Assembly (NCBI GenBank): GCA_003249025.1
Contig: QBMH01000012.1
Coordinates: 1-43,393 of the forward strand
From: Leptolyngbya sp.
GTDB lineage: Bacteria; Cyanobacteriota; Cyanobacteriia; Leptolyngbyales; Leptolyngbyaceae
Direction of reading: 5' to 3'
Length of the DNA: 43,393 nt
The notes under the pieces are model-generated. The model did no database searches. It was not told the DNA's origin and saw nothing but the letters and a program-made list of their open reading frames with translations. Every line of letters starts with the position of its first letter. Positions within the stretch are counted from its first letter, which is position 1. Below, one piece after another: positions 1 to 7,838 of this stretch. The position numbers and the translations under genes are program-made.

Positions 1-30
1 GCTCCCCAAAACTCAAGCCCAGTCATGTTT

Positions 31-606
31 CTATATACTTCTGCCTAACGGATAGCCTCCTAGAGTGAGGGTGCCTGACCAATTCATCACGGCTCCACCG
101 CCCTCTTCTAGTTGGGCAGGAGCAGACTGAAACCCTTCACCTCGCTGGAATGCCGCGATCGCAATTTTGGCAAGGCTATCACTATTGTCGTAGCCCGCAT
201 TCAGCCCGACGGGATTGCCCAAGGGTTGAGTTTGGGGCACCACGACATACGCCAAGTTGCTATCCAAGGATTCAACCAGCACCGAGCCTGCCAGGGGACT
301 CACTTTATAATCTTGCAAAATGCCGACCCGAAAGCGTCCACCTGGATCTTGATAGATGCTGCCCATGGGTAAAGGAGGTGCAGTCGATGCCGGGGGAGCA
401 AATGAGGCGGAACCAGGCGGATTGAACGGAATGGCAGGCAGAGAATTAGGAGATGCAGTTGGGGATAGATTGGCAGGTTGAGCGATTGCGGCACCATCCA
501 CTTGAAAGGCGCTTTCAGACGGTTGGTACTGATGATAGCCACCAAATATGAGGGCGATCGCGCTGATAATGCCCAAACTCACTAACCACAGTCGTTTTCG
601 ATTCAT
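31..606 (-). CDS. membrane-anchored hypothetical protein, possibly 3'-truncated
   Basis: Protein of 191 residues with unknown function. Residues 4-22 are a short positively charged start followed by one hydrophobic segment (membrane anchor or uncleaved signal). Residues 40-80 are rich in Pro, Ser and Ala (linker). A compact domain follows from about residue 84 (SIYQDPGGRFRVGIL) to the end. The ATG at 606 has an AGGA about nine bases upstream. The gene lies 57 bases downstream of the nucleoside transporter on the same strand and could be cotranscribed. The protein stops abruptly after a glycine-rich strand (TLTLGGYPLGRSI). From memory, similar cyanobacterial proteins continue past this point, so the 3' end may be truncated; this is inference. 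Confidence 0.6.
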   Translation of the reverse strand: MNRKRLWLVSLGIISAIALIFGGYHQYQPSESAFQVDGAAIAQPANLSPTASPNSLPAIPFNPPGSASFAPPASTAPPLPMGSIYQDPGGRFRVGILQDYKVSPLAGSVLVESLDSNLAYVVVPQTQPLGNPVGLNAGYDNSDSLAKIAIAAFQRGEGFQSAPAQLEEGGGAVMNWSGTLTLGGYPLGRSI

Positions 607-663
607 ATCGGTTATTCCTGTCTCGTTTCAAATCCCTGTATGGTTTAAGCGGCTACTTTCCTG

Positions 664-2217
664 CTATTTGCCTAAGATGGCTGGATTCCCGGTGTCATAT
701 AACCCTGCAATGCAGCCAATCATCAGGGTTGCCAGGGTTGCCGCCCAGAGAGCCTTCCAGCCAAGCTCAGTAATATCTCGACGGCGAGACGGCACTAAGC
801 TAACCAATCCGCCGACAAAAATGCCCACCGAGGGTAAATGGGCAAATCCACACAGGGCATAACTGACTACCAGCAGAGCGCGAGGACCCAGAACTCCCTG
901 ACTTGCTAACACTGCAAGCTGCTGATAGGAAGGCACTTCAGTTAAAATCAGTCGTTGCCCAATCAAAACGGAGGAGTGCCACAGTTCTTGCCATTGCAGA
1001 GAAACTCCCGTCAGAAAGGTAAGCGGTAAGAACAGGGCACCTAAAATATTTTGCAACGTGACAATTTGAAACACCCGACCGATGCCGCGAATGAAGGGTT
1101 GAGAACTGGTTGCCAGAGATGCCAGATTTGCGAAAAACAGGTTGACCAACGCCACCAATCCCAGAATGGCGATCAGGAGCGCTGCTATCGCTACTGCTAA
1201 TTTCACCCCATCCATGGCACCCAACACCACGCTTTCCATCAAGTTCAGGCGAGTAGGTTGATCATAATTCCGCTGCTTTACATCAATCTCGTCATCAGCA
1301 AACACATCACTCCCGCCCACGTCCTCAAATTCCCTCTCTATTAAGTCTCCGTCCTCCACTGCCGTATCCGTTTGACTCTGCTGGCGCTCCTGCAAAGCTT
1401 TCCCCATGGTGTCTGGCACCTCTGTTTCCGGCACCACAATTTTAGAAATGACAAAACAGGCGGGAATTGCCATGATCGATGCTGAAATCAGATGCCCGGT
1501 GATATTGGGAAACACCGGCTGCAAGAAGCCCACATATAGCGCTAAAACCGTGGAAGCGATGCTGCCAAAACAAGAGGTCAAAATGGCGCAGAGTTCGCTG
1601 CGGGTCATGCGCTCCAGATAGGGACGCACCAAAAGAGTCGCTTCAATCCCCACAAAGATATTGCTAGCACCGCTGAGGGCTTCGGCACCGCTGAGATTCA
1701 TGGTGTGGCGGAAAATTCGGGCAAACACATTGACCAACGGCTGGATTAAGCCCAGGGTATAAAGTAGCGCCATTAACGCCGAAAAGAAAATGACACTGGG
1801 CAACGCTCGAAACGCAAAAATGTAGCCCAGGCTAATAAAATCGCCGCTGGAGCCGTTGGAGAGGAGGCGATCGCCCGGAACGGGAACATAGGGCGGTGTA
1901 ATGGCACGGGCAATCCACCGACCCGCCAGCAAAGGACTGGGTGGAGCGCTGGTTGGGTCAGGCACCAGCAATGAACCAAAGATGAAGCGTGAGCCTGCTT
2001 CTGTTGCTTGCAGAATAGAATTCACGCCATCGCTTAATAGCTCCATGAGGCTACGGGTGGCGGGAATTAGAAAGACTAGCAACCCTAGAATAAGCTGTAG
2101 CCCAATTCCCCAAAAAATGGTTCGCCAGGGAATGATACGGCGATTCTCTGAGGTGAGCCATGCAATGCCACAGAGCGCAAAAATTCCAACAAATGATAAA
2201 AAATTTAGCCCAGACAT
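664..2217 (-). CDS. CNT/NupC-family nucleoside transporter (copy 1)
   Basis: Multi-pass inner-membrane protein of 517 residues in the concentrative nucleoside transporter family, which imports nucleosides using an ion gradient. Family features are the N-terminal hydrophobic pairs, the conserved block around residues 176-235 (LSGAEALSGASNIFVGIEA, then MTRSELCAI), and the C-terminal block with FLTGVSL and YALCGFAHLPSVGIF. Compared with the paralog ending at 7839 it has about 40 extra residues near 86-127. It also has an acidic hydrophilic linker at about 268-325 between the two halves. Typical bacterial CNTs are nearer 400 residues. Its start overlaps the deacetylase gene by 13 bases, so it is probably translationally coupled as the third gene of an operon. 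Substrate is not determinable from sequence. Confidence 0.88.
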   Translation of the reverse strand: MSGLNFLSFVGIFALCGIAWLTSENRRIIPWRTIFWGIGLQLILGLLVFLIPATRSLMELLSDGVNSILQATEAGSRFIFGSLLVPDPTSAPPSPLLAGRWIARAITPPYVPVPGDRLLSNGSSGDFISLGYIFAFRALPSVIFFSALMALLYTLGLIQPLVNVFARIFRHTMNLSGAEALSGASNIFVGIEATLLVRPYLERMTRSELCAILTSCFGSIASTVLALYVGFLQPVFPNITGHLISASIMAIPACFVISKIVVPETEVPDTMGKALQERQQSQTDTAVEDGDLIEREFEDVGGSDVFADDEIDVKQRNYDQPTRLNLMESVVLGAMDGVKLAVAIAALLIAILGLVALVNLFFANLASLATSSQPFIRGIGRVFQIVTLQNILGALFLPLTFLTGVSLQWQELWHSSVLIGQRLILTEVPSYQQLAVLASQGVLGPRALLVVSYALCGFAHLPSVGIFVGGLVSLVPSRRRDITELGWKALWAATLATLMIGCIAGLYDTGNPAILGK

Positions 2218-2996
2218 GAGGATTTTGGGTGAACAAACTGCCTGAAATCAGCGTAGGTGATAAAGTCTGCCTGGGAATGCAGCCAAGTGAGATAGCGTTC
2301 TAAACGCAAAAGCATCGAGTGCCCAGAATGGCGTTTTACATAACTTGGTAGCCCATAGGCGGAAAGGTCGGTAAACTCCCACGGGTGAAAGTATAAGCTC
2401 AAATAGCGATCGCAGTTCAGCGTCAACAAGCTGGCAAGCTGATAGAGCGGCAGCGGCAGATTTTTGAAGCTCAACCAAAACAGTGGAAACCGAATCAGCG
2501 GCGTGACCGATACGGGAACATGCAAAAGTTGCTGCGAGTAGTAGGCAGTGCGCGGCGTAAAAAAGTTGTTATATCGCCCCGGAAGATAAGTCGGATTCAT
2601 GGATGAATTATAGGCATATCCGGCGCTTTCAATCGCATAATCATTCACTTTTTGCAAGCGCGCCATGCGAAACCCGGTGATGGACGTTTGGGTGATTTGT
2701 TCGAGTGTATGCTTAGATGATGCTAAGTCGGCGAGTTCAAAGGACGAATGATAGAAGCCGTGGGAAGCGATTTCGTGGGTTTGGGCGATCGCTCGGATCA
2801 AGGGTTGATGGTGCAGCGCAAAGTGGGCAGTTGTAAAAAAGGTGGCTCGGATATTCAACCGCTCTAACAAGTGCAAAACGGGTTCTAAGCCTTGGCGCGA
2901 TACCCGAAATTTTTCTGATTCATCCAAGGTTTGACCATATTCTTCAGGAATATCGAACTCTTCCACATCAAAACTCAGCAGAACCACTTTATTCAT
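2205..2996 (-). CDS. polysaccharide deacetylase family protein (NodB-like)
   Basis: Protein of 263 residues with the NodB/CE4 fold. It starts directly with the metal-binding strand LSFDVEEFD (Asp10 region), then the ATFFTT strand near 51-56, and the second metal motif SHGFYH (His79 and His83). No signal peptide is visible, so it is either cytosolic or not secreted by the classical route. The family removes N-acetyl groups from sugars or opens related bonds. It overlaps the preceding glycosyltransferase by 8 bases and the following transporter by 13 bases. The neighbours suggest a role in modifying a glycan or glycolipid, but the substrate cannot be read from the sequence. Confidence 0.82.
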   Translation of the reverse strand: MNKVVLLSFDVEEFDIPEEYGQTLDESEKFRVSRQGLEPVLHLLERLNIRATFFTTAHFALHHQPLIRAIAQTHEIASHGFYHSSFELADLASSKHTLEQITQTSITGFRMARLQKVNDYAIESAGYAYNSSMNPTYLPGRYNNFFTPRTAYYSQQLLHVPVSVTPLIRFPLFWLSFKNLPLPLYQLASLLTLNCDRYLSLYFHPWEFTDLSAYGLPSYVKRHSGHSMLLRLERYLTWLHSQADFITYADFRQFVHPKSSCLG

Positions 2997-3897
2997 AGCG
3001 TCCGGTCAAATCATTCCAGCGAATTTTGAACAGGTCGCACAGCATTTTGAGGGAATCTGCCAGCAGGTTTACTTTTGATATTTTGATCGCATGGCTGCTG
3101 GAGACATACGCCGGAATTTCTGCGATCGAGCAACTCAGTTTTTTCGCTAAATAGATTAGCTCCACATCAAAGGAAAAGCCGATCAATTCCTGTCGATCAA
3201 ATATTTCTTTGGCTGCCTTGACTCTAAAGCCCTTTAAACCGGCTTGCATATCCACATAGGGCAAGTTCAAAATTTGTTTGGACAAAGTATTAAAAATTTT
3301 CCCGGCAATTTTTCTGGATAGCTTCAATCCCTGGTTGCCTTCAGGCATCAGACTACGACAGCCAATCACCACATCGAACTGCGCCAATTTCGCCACCAGC
3401 CTATCTAAATGATCCAACGAATAGGCAAGATCGCCATCTAAAAAGCAAACATACTCAGTATTGGCTAGATAGACTCCCATTCTGACGGCATATCCCTTGC
3501 CGCCGCGATCGCCATAAGATAGCAGTTGAATTTGCTCGGTTTGTGACTCCGCAATTCGTTGTTCTAAAATCTGCTGGGTGCGATCGCTAGAGCCATCATT
3601 CACAAAAATAAAGCAGTAATCAGGGTGGCTTTGGCAGTATGCCAACACTGCGTCATAGGTCGGGCTGATACAGGCTTGCTCGTTGTACACAGGCATGATG
3701 ATCGCCACTTGATAAATCGGATGAATAGGGGCGATCGCCACGGTGCCAATCCTGCTTTCAACCCCATCTACACTAGTGGCTAACTCACCCGCAAATGCCA
3801 ATCCTGATTCTCGCTTTTGGTTGAATGCTTCCTGCTGACGATTAAACTGAACCCACTTCAACTTGGAGCTTAATGACTTTCTAAGCAACCGACTCAT
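2989..3897 (-). CDS. family 2 glycosyltransferase (DPM1/DPG-synthase-like)
   Basis: GT-A type glycosyltransferase of 302 residues. It shows the opening strand VAIIMPVYNEQ, the nucleotide motif FVNDGSSDRT and the metal-binding DGD in VCFLDGDLAYSLDHL. This resembles dolichyl-phosphate mannose/glucose synthases, which transfer a sugar from a nucleotide donor to a polyprenyl phosphate. An N-terminal extension of about 60 residues precedes the domain. I chose the ATG at 3897 because GAGGAA lies six bases upstream; an upstream GTG at 3921 is in frame but lacks a site. It is the first gene of an overlapping trio with the deacetylase and CNT transporter. Products of this family often supply lipid-linked sugars to membrane transferases, and two multi-pass proteins lie just upstream. 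Confidence 0.85.
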   Translation of the reverse strand: MSRLLRKSLSSKLKWVQFNRQQEAFNQKRESGLAFAGELATSVDGVESRIGTVAIAPIHPIYQVAIIMPVYNEQACISPTYDAVLAYCQSHPDYCFIFVNDGSSDRTQQILEQRIAESQTEQIQLLSYGDRGGKGYAVRMGVYLANTEYVCFLDGDLAYSLDHLDRLVAKLAQFDVVIGCRSLMPEGNQGLKLSRKIAGKIFNTLSKQILNLPYVDMQAGLKGFRVKAAKEIFDRQELIGFSFDVELIYLAKKLSCSIAEIPAYVSSSHAIKISKVNLLADSLKMLCDLFKIRWNDLTGRYE

Positions 3898-4052
3898 GCT
3901 GTTTTCCTCAACACCACACACCTGGCATCAGACATAATCTTTACCATACAAGACAGTCGAAGATTGACCTATCCTATGGGACGATTTAGACTCGCCGTTC
4001 TTGCTATTCCCATTCAATTCAAGGGTTCAAACGAATGGATTTGACTCCATTG

Positions 4053-5804
4053 CTACCATTTTTTCCGCTGTTTTGTTTTTTCTAAAGACGCTAGCAACTC
4101 TTGCCGCAAGGGTGCCCAATTTGTTAAAAGCGCTGGTTCAGAGGGCGCGCCCTTTTGCAACAACACCACGCCATCTTGCAATTTCACCAGTCCATAGGTT
4201 TTCTGAGCAAGCACCTCATCCATTACGGCAATAATTCTAGTCAAGTGGTGATACTCTGCGTTAAACAGCCGTTGATATTGATCTAACCGCCACAGATCCG
4301 CCACAGCATACTCCATTAGATCGACCTGTCCCCGTTCATCTTTTAGCTGGAGGGTCGGAAACCGAATAATTTTGCGCCGCGTCGAAAGGGGCGGAATTAG
4401 GTGAGTGGATGCGGCGACGCTAGCATCGGGCGGAATCACCCGAATTGTATCGTGCAGCACCTGGCTATGTTCCCACTGGCGCGGCAGGGTAATCCGTAGC
4501 CAGGGATCAAAGGAATCGGGCAGCAAAAAATAGAATGACTGATTAGGGCTAGCAAGAATCACTGAGATAATTGACAGGGTGATGCAGACTATCCAAAAGC
4601 GGCGAAAAGTGGGAGTTAACTGGCGAGTGCGATAGGTCAGGCAAAGGGTTTGCCACAGCGATCGCGTTGCTGATAGATCAGGCAAAGGACGCTTTGAAGG
4701 AGACGACCACCACAAAATTGCTCCATAAAACATTCCAGGAACCACCGCAACCGAATATCGAATTGTAATCGTCATCGCAGAGATACCCGACTGCATCATT
4801 AACGACAACAACGGGACTCCTGCAATCACCCAACTTGCCGGAGCCAAAGCAGGCACAAACGCTAAAGGCAACCATTGACCCAGAAAATACAGCGCTCTGC
4901 GGTGAAATGGAGTCAGCAGGCTTTTTAGCACCTCTAACGGGTGGGTCAGCATCCCCCACAGCACTTGTAGAGTACTAGGCGACGAATTACCAGGTACATA
5001 TTGACCAAAGCGTCCTGCCATATACAGCCGCGGATTATCGCTTGAAATGTGCGGTGAAACCACATTTGTAATAACCGCAACATAAGCAAAACTCACCCCA
5101 CACAGTGCTACGCCCAGCCAAGGATGGCGACGGCTTAACACCAGATACAATCCAATTCCAAATAAAATAATTCCCGTATCTTCTCGAATCCCCAAGGTAA
5201 GAGCCACCATCAGCCAAAATAGCCACCAGCGCTGTTTTTCCATTGCCAGCAGTGCGCTAAACACAAACAGCGGAATCTGACAGTGTTCATAGAAATTGGC
5301 AAAGGTCGGACCAATCACGGCATGTGCCCCCAAATAGCCTGCGGTGATCAGCAACGATAAAGTAGGTTCCAAATAATGCCGCGCCAGAGCATATAACACC
5401 GCTCCACCCGCCGCCATTAAGCCAACTTGTAAGAAGATTAAGGTAATTGGAGAAGGGAAAACAGCATAAATCGGCAACCAAAGTAGAAAGTTGGGAACGA
5501 AATGTTGTCCCAGATGGTTGAAATTGACGATCGGAATCTGGTGGTCTATCAAAACTGACGCTGAAAGTCCGCTAGTGAGGGAGCTTTGAAACCATCGTCC
5601 ATGCAGGTTGTTCCAAAAAATTTGATTGAATAGCCCGTGATCGTAGGATGCATAAAAGGTGTAATACCGATGGAGCGAAAAAATCAGCATGAAGCTACAA
5701 AAAGCGGCAATTAAAGTTAATAGCCCCTTGATCTCTTCTTGATAATTTTGGTAGGAGTCATTCCAGTCAAACAACGATTTTTTAAGGGATCTTGGATGCG
5801 TCAT
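4053..5804 (-). CDS. DUF2079 family multi-pass membrane protein (copy 1)
   Basis: Integral membrane protein of 583 residues with roughly ten or more hydrophobic segments. It carries the DUF2079 hallmark near the N terminus: a helix followed by YYTFYASYDHGLFNQIFWN. DUF2079 proteins have no proven activity. Their topology resembles GT-C type transferases that use lipid-linked sugars, so the polyprenyl-sugar-synthase-like gene 155 bases downstream is a suggestive neighbour (inference). A soluble region of about 140 residues follows the last membrane segment. The closest relative is the next gene upstream, which shares the whole layout, so the two look like an old tandem duplication. The C-terminal tail is Lys/Arg-rich and differs from the paralog. 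Confidence 0.8.
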   Translation of the reverse strand: MTHPRSLKKSLFDWNDSYQNYQEEIKGLLTLIAAFCSFMLIFSLHRYYTFYASYDHGLFNQIFWNNLHGRWFQSSLTSGLSASVLIDHQIPIVNFNHLGQHFVPNFLLWLPIYAVFPSPITLIFLQVGLMAAGGAVLYALARHYLEPTLSLLITAGYLGAHAVIGPTFANFYEHCQIPLFVFSALLAMEKQRWWLFWLMVALTLGIREDTGIILFGIGLYLVLSRRHPWLGVALCGVSFAYVAVITNVVSPHISSDNPRLYMAGRFGQYVPGNSSPSTLQVLWGMLTHPLEVLKSLLTPFHRRALYFLGQWLPLAFVPALAPASWVIAGVPLLSLMMQSGISAMTITIRYSVAVVPGMFYGAILWWSSPSKRPLPDLSATRSLWQTLCLTYRTRQLTPTFRRFWIVCITLSIISVILASPNQSFYFLLPDSFDPWLRITLPRQWEHSQVLHDTIRVIPPDASVAASTHLIPPLSTRRKIIRFPTLQLKDERGQVDLMEYAVADLWRLDQYQRLFNAEYHHLTRIIAVMDEVLAQKTYGLVKLQDGVVLLQKGAPSEPALLTNWAPLRQELLASLEKTKQRKKW

Positions 5805-5949
5805 AATCGTGGAAATCTACTTTCTCGTTGCAGTGTCAGTTGATTTAATGGGCTGACTTGAATGGGTCTAAATTCTGGAGATGATCATACGCTGGATTCG
5901 TGTAATTTTTCGCGCTCTAAGTTGAGCGATGCTGGATAGATGATGCAGC

Positions 5950-5991
5950 GATCGCTTAATCAATTGAGTTTAGATGTTGGCACCCACTCTA
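5950..5991 (-). repeat. degenerate copy of the 3' end of the DUF2079 copy 2 gene
   Basis: Read on the minus strand this stretch encodes VPTSKLN followed by TGA and then a HIP1-containing flank. The authentic end of the gene at 6030 encodes VPTPKPN followed by TGA and the same flank. The direct repeat covers the last seven or eight codons, the stop and about 14 bases beyond, with several substitutions. It lies in the gap between the two DUF2079 genes and is probably left over from the tandem duplication. Confidence 0.6.
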
Positions 5992-6029
5992 GCGAATGCC
6001 TTAGTCACAAAGCAAAGGCGATCGCCCAA

Positions 6030-7682
6030 TCAATTGGGTTTAGGCGTAGGCACGTAGGTGAAACGAAGCGCCTTCCACTGGGCTAAGGCTTCGGGTTGCG
6101 ACGGTTTTCCGCGCTGCATTACTACAATGCCATCCTGAAAAGCTTGAATGCCATACTGATTTTGTGAGAGCAGGTCGTCAATTTTAGCGGGCAAAATTTC
6201 CATGTAGCCGCGCTCTTCCCGAAACGCAGGCTGATACTGTTGCAATTGCCAAAAATCCGCCACAATATACTCCACGTCTTCCACTTGATTTTGGTCATTG
6301 CGAAACTGCAAAAGGGGCATTCGCAAAGCGGCTCGACGACTAGAGAGCGGCGGCACCAGATAGGTCGTTGCCGAAACGCTGGCATTGGGGGGCACTTGGG
6401 CTAGGAGCGATCGCGCCGCTGCCCCATGACTCCACTGCCGAAACAGGGGAACCTGCACCCAAGGTTGAAACGAATCTGGAACCACAAAATAAAATACGCG
6501 ATGGGGGCTTTTCAAAAGTACGACCAAGAGTGACAGGATGATCAACCCTAGCCAAATCTTCTTAAACCGGGGTCTAAAAACCTTGGGATGCACTGACCAC
6601 CACAAAATCGCCCCATAAAACAAACCGGGCACCAGCGTAATCGCATAGCGAATATACACCGAGAACCGCGAATCTCCCCCTTGCAGCAGCAGTTGTGCCA
6701 AGGGTGCACTAATTATTATCCAAGCGATGGGGGAGATCAGCGGCACAAAAGCAAGAGACAGGGTTTGTGCCAGCATATAGGACACTTTTACATCAAACGA
6801 CGAAAAAACATGGGCAATCAACCGCAGGGGATTGCTAAGAATGCCGCCCAAAATGTCAACCGTGGAGGCTTCGTTCCCGTTAGCAAAATGTCCAAATCGC
6901 TCCACCATAAATCGCTGGGAAATATCCCTAGAAAACAGCGGCATGAACCCATTGGTGGCTAACATCACGTAGGCGAAACCCAAACTGCACAAGGCAATCC
7001 CCACAACTGGAAATCGCCGACTCAGCGCCAAATATAGCCCAATGCCAAACAGCAAGATGCCGGTGTCTTCTCGCACCATTAGGGTTAAGCCTGCCATTAG
7101 CCAAAAGAGCCACCACCAGCGCTTTTCCAATGCGAGGAACAGGGTAAACAGCAACAACGGAATTTGGCTTAAATCGTGAAAGTTAGAAAATGTTGGTCCA
7201 ATGATGGCAACCGAGGTGTAGTAGCTGGCAGTGATCCACTGGGCAAGAGCAGGCTGCAAATACTGCCGTGCCAATGCATACAGCACCAATCCCGCGATCG
7301 CCACCTGCGCCACCTGAAGTACAACCAGCGTCGCCGCATGGGGAAACAGCGCGTAAATCGGTAGCCACAACAGCAAAATCGGGTCGAAATGCTGCCCTAA
7401 TCGGTGATAGGACACGGTGGGCACTTGGCGATCAATGACCACGGCTCCCGACAGCACCGACGATAGGGAACTTTGAAAAAAATTTCCGTGAATCCCATTC
7501 CAGAAAATCTGATTAAAAATTCCCTGATCGTAGGAGGCATACAAGGTTAGGTGGCGATGCAATGCCAACAGCACCATCACGCCAAAGAAACATGCTGCTA
7601 ACCTCAGCACGGGCTTCATTTCTAGCTGCACTTTTGAATGGCGCTTTGCCCACATTTCTTTGAATCGCTGGAACTGAAGCAT
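6030..7682 (-). CDS. DUF2079 family multi-pass membrane protein (copy 2)
   Basis: Integral membrane protein of 550 residues, clearly paralogous to the gene at 4053-5804. It has the same N-terminal motif (LYASYDQGIFNQIFWN), the same spacing of hydrophobic segments, and the same soluble C-terminal region (PPNASVSATTYLVPPLSSRR against PPDASVAASTHLIPPLSTRR). Biochemical role is unknown; a GT-C-like sugar transferase is one possibility. The ATG at 7682 is preferred. A TTG at 7706 would add eight residues, and neither has a good ribosome binding site. It is 225 bases upstream of copy 1 on the same strand. Confidence 0.8.
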   Translation of the reverse strand: MLQFQRFKEMWAKRHSKVQLEMKPVLRLAACFFGVMVLLALHRHLTLYASYDQGIFNQIFWNGIHGNFFQSSLSSVLSGAVVIDRQVPTVSYHRLGQHFDPILLLWLPIYALFPHAATLVVLQVAQVAIAGLVLYALARQYLQPALAQWITASYYTSVAIIGPTFSNFHDLSQIPLLLFTLFLALEKRWWWLFWLMAGLTLMVREDTGILLFGIGLYLALSRRFPVVGIALCSLGFAYVMLATNGFMPLFSRDISQRFMVERFGHFANGNEASTVDILGGILSNPLRLIAHVFSSFDVKVSYMLAQTLSLAFVPLISPIAWIIISAPLAQLLLQGGDSRFSVYIRYAITLVPGLFYGAILWWSVHPKVFRPRFKKIWLGLIILSLLVVLLKSPHRVFYFVVPDSFQPWVQVPLFRQWSHGAAARSLLAQVPPNASVSATTYLVPPLSSRRAALRMPLLQFRNDQNQVEDVEYIVADFWQLQQYQPAFREERGYMEILPAKIDDLLSQNQYGIQAFQDGIVVMQRGKPSQPEALAQWKALRFTYVPTPKPN

Positions 7683-7838
7683 GGATGCAGGCGAGGATGA
7701 AACCAATTAGAACGCCAGAATACCATGTCCCTTTAAATATCGGGTGGGAAGAATGGAGGATGGAGTGCGGATATTAAAGCGATCGCTGGTTTGGTACGTT
7801 TTGACAGACTCAACACATCTTACTGTTGACCTGTTTAT

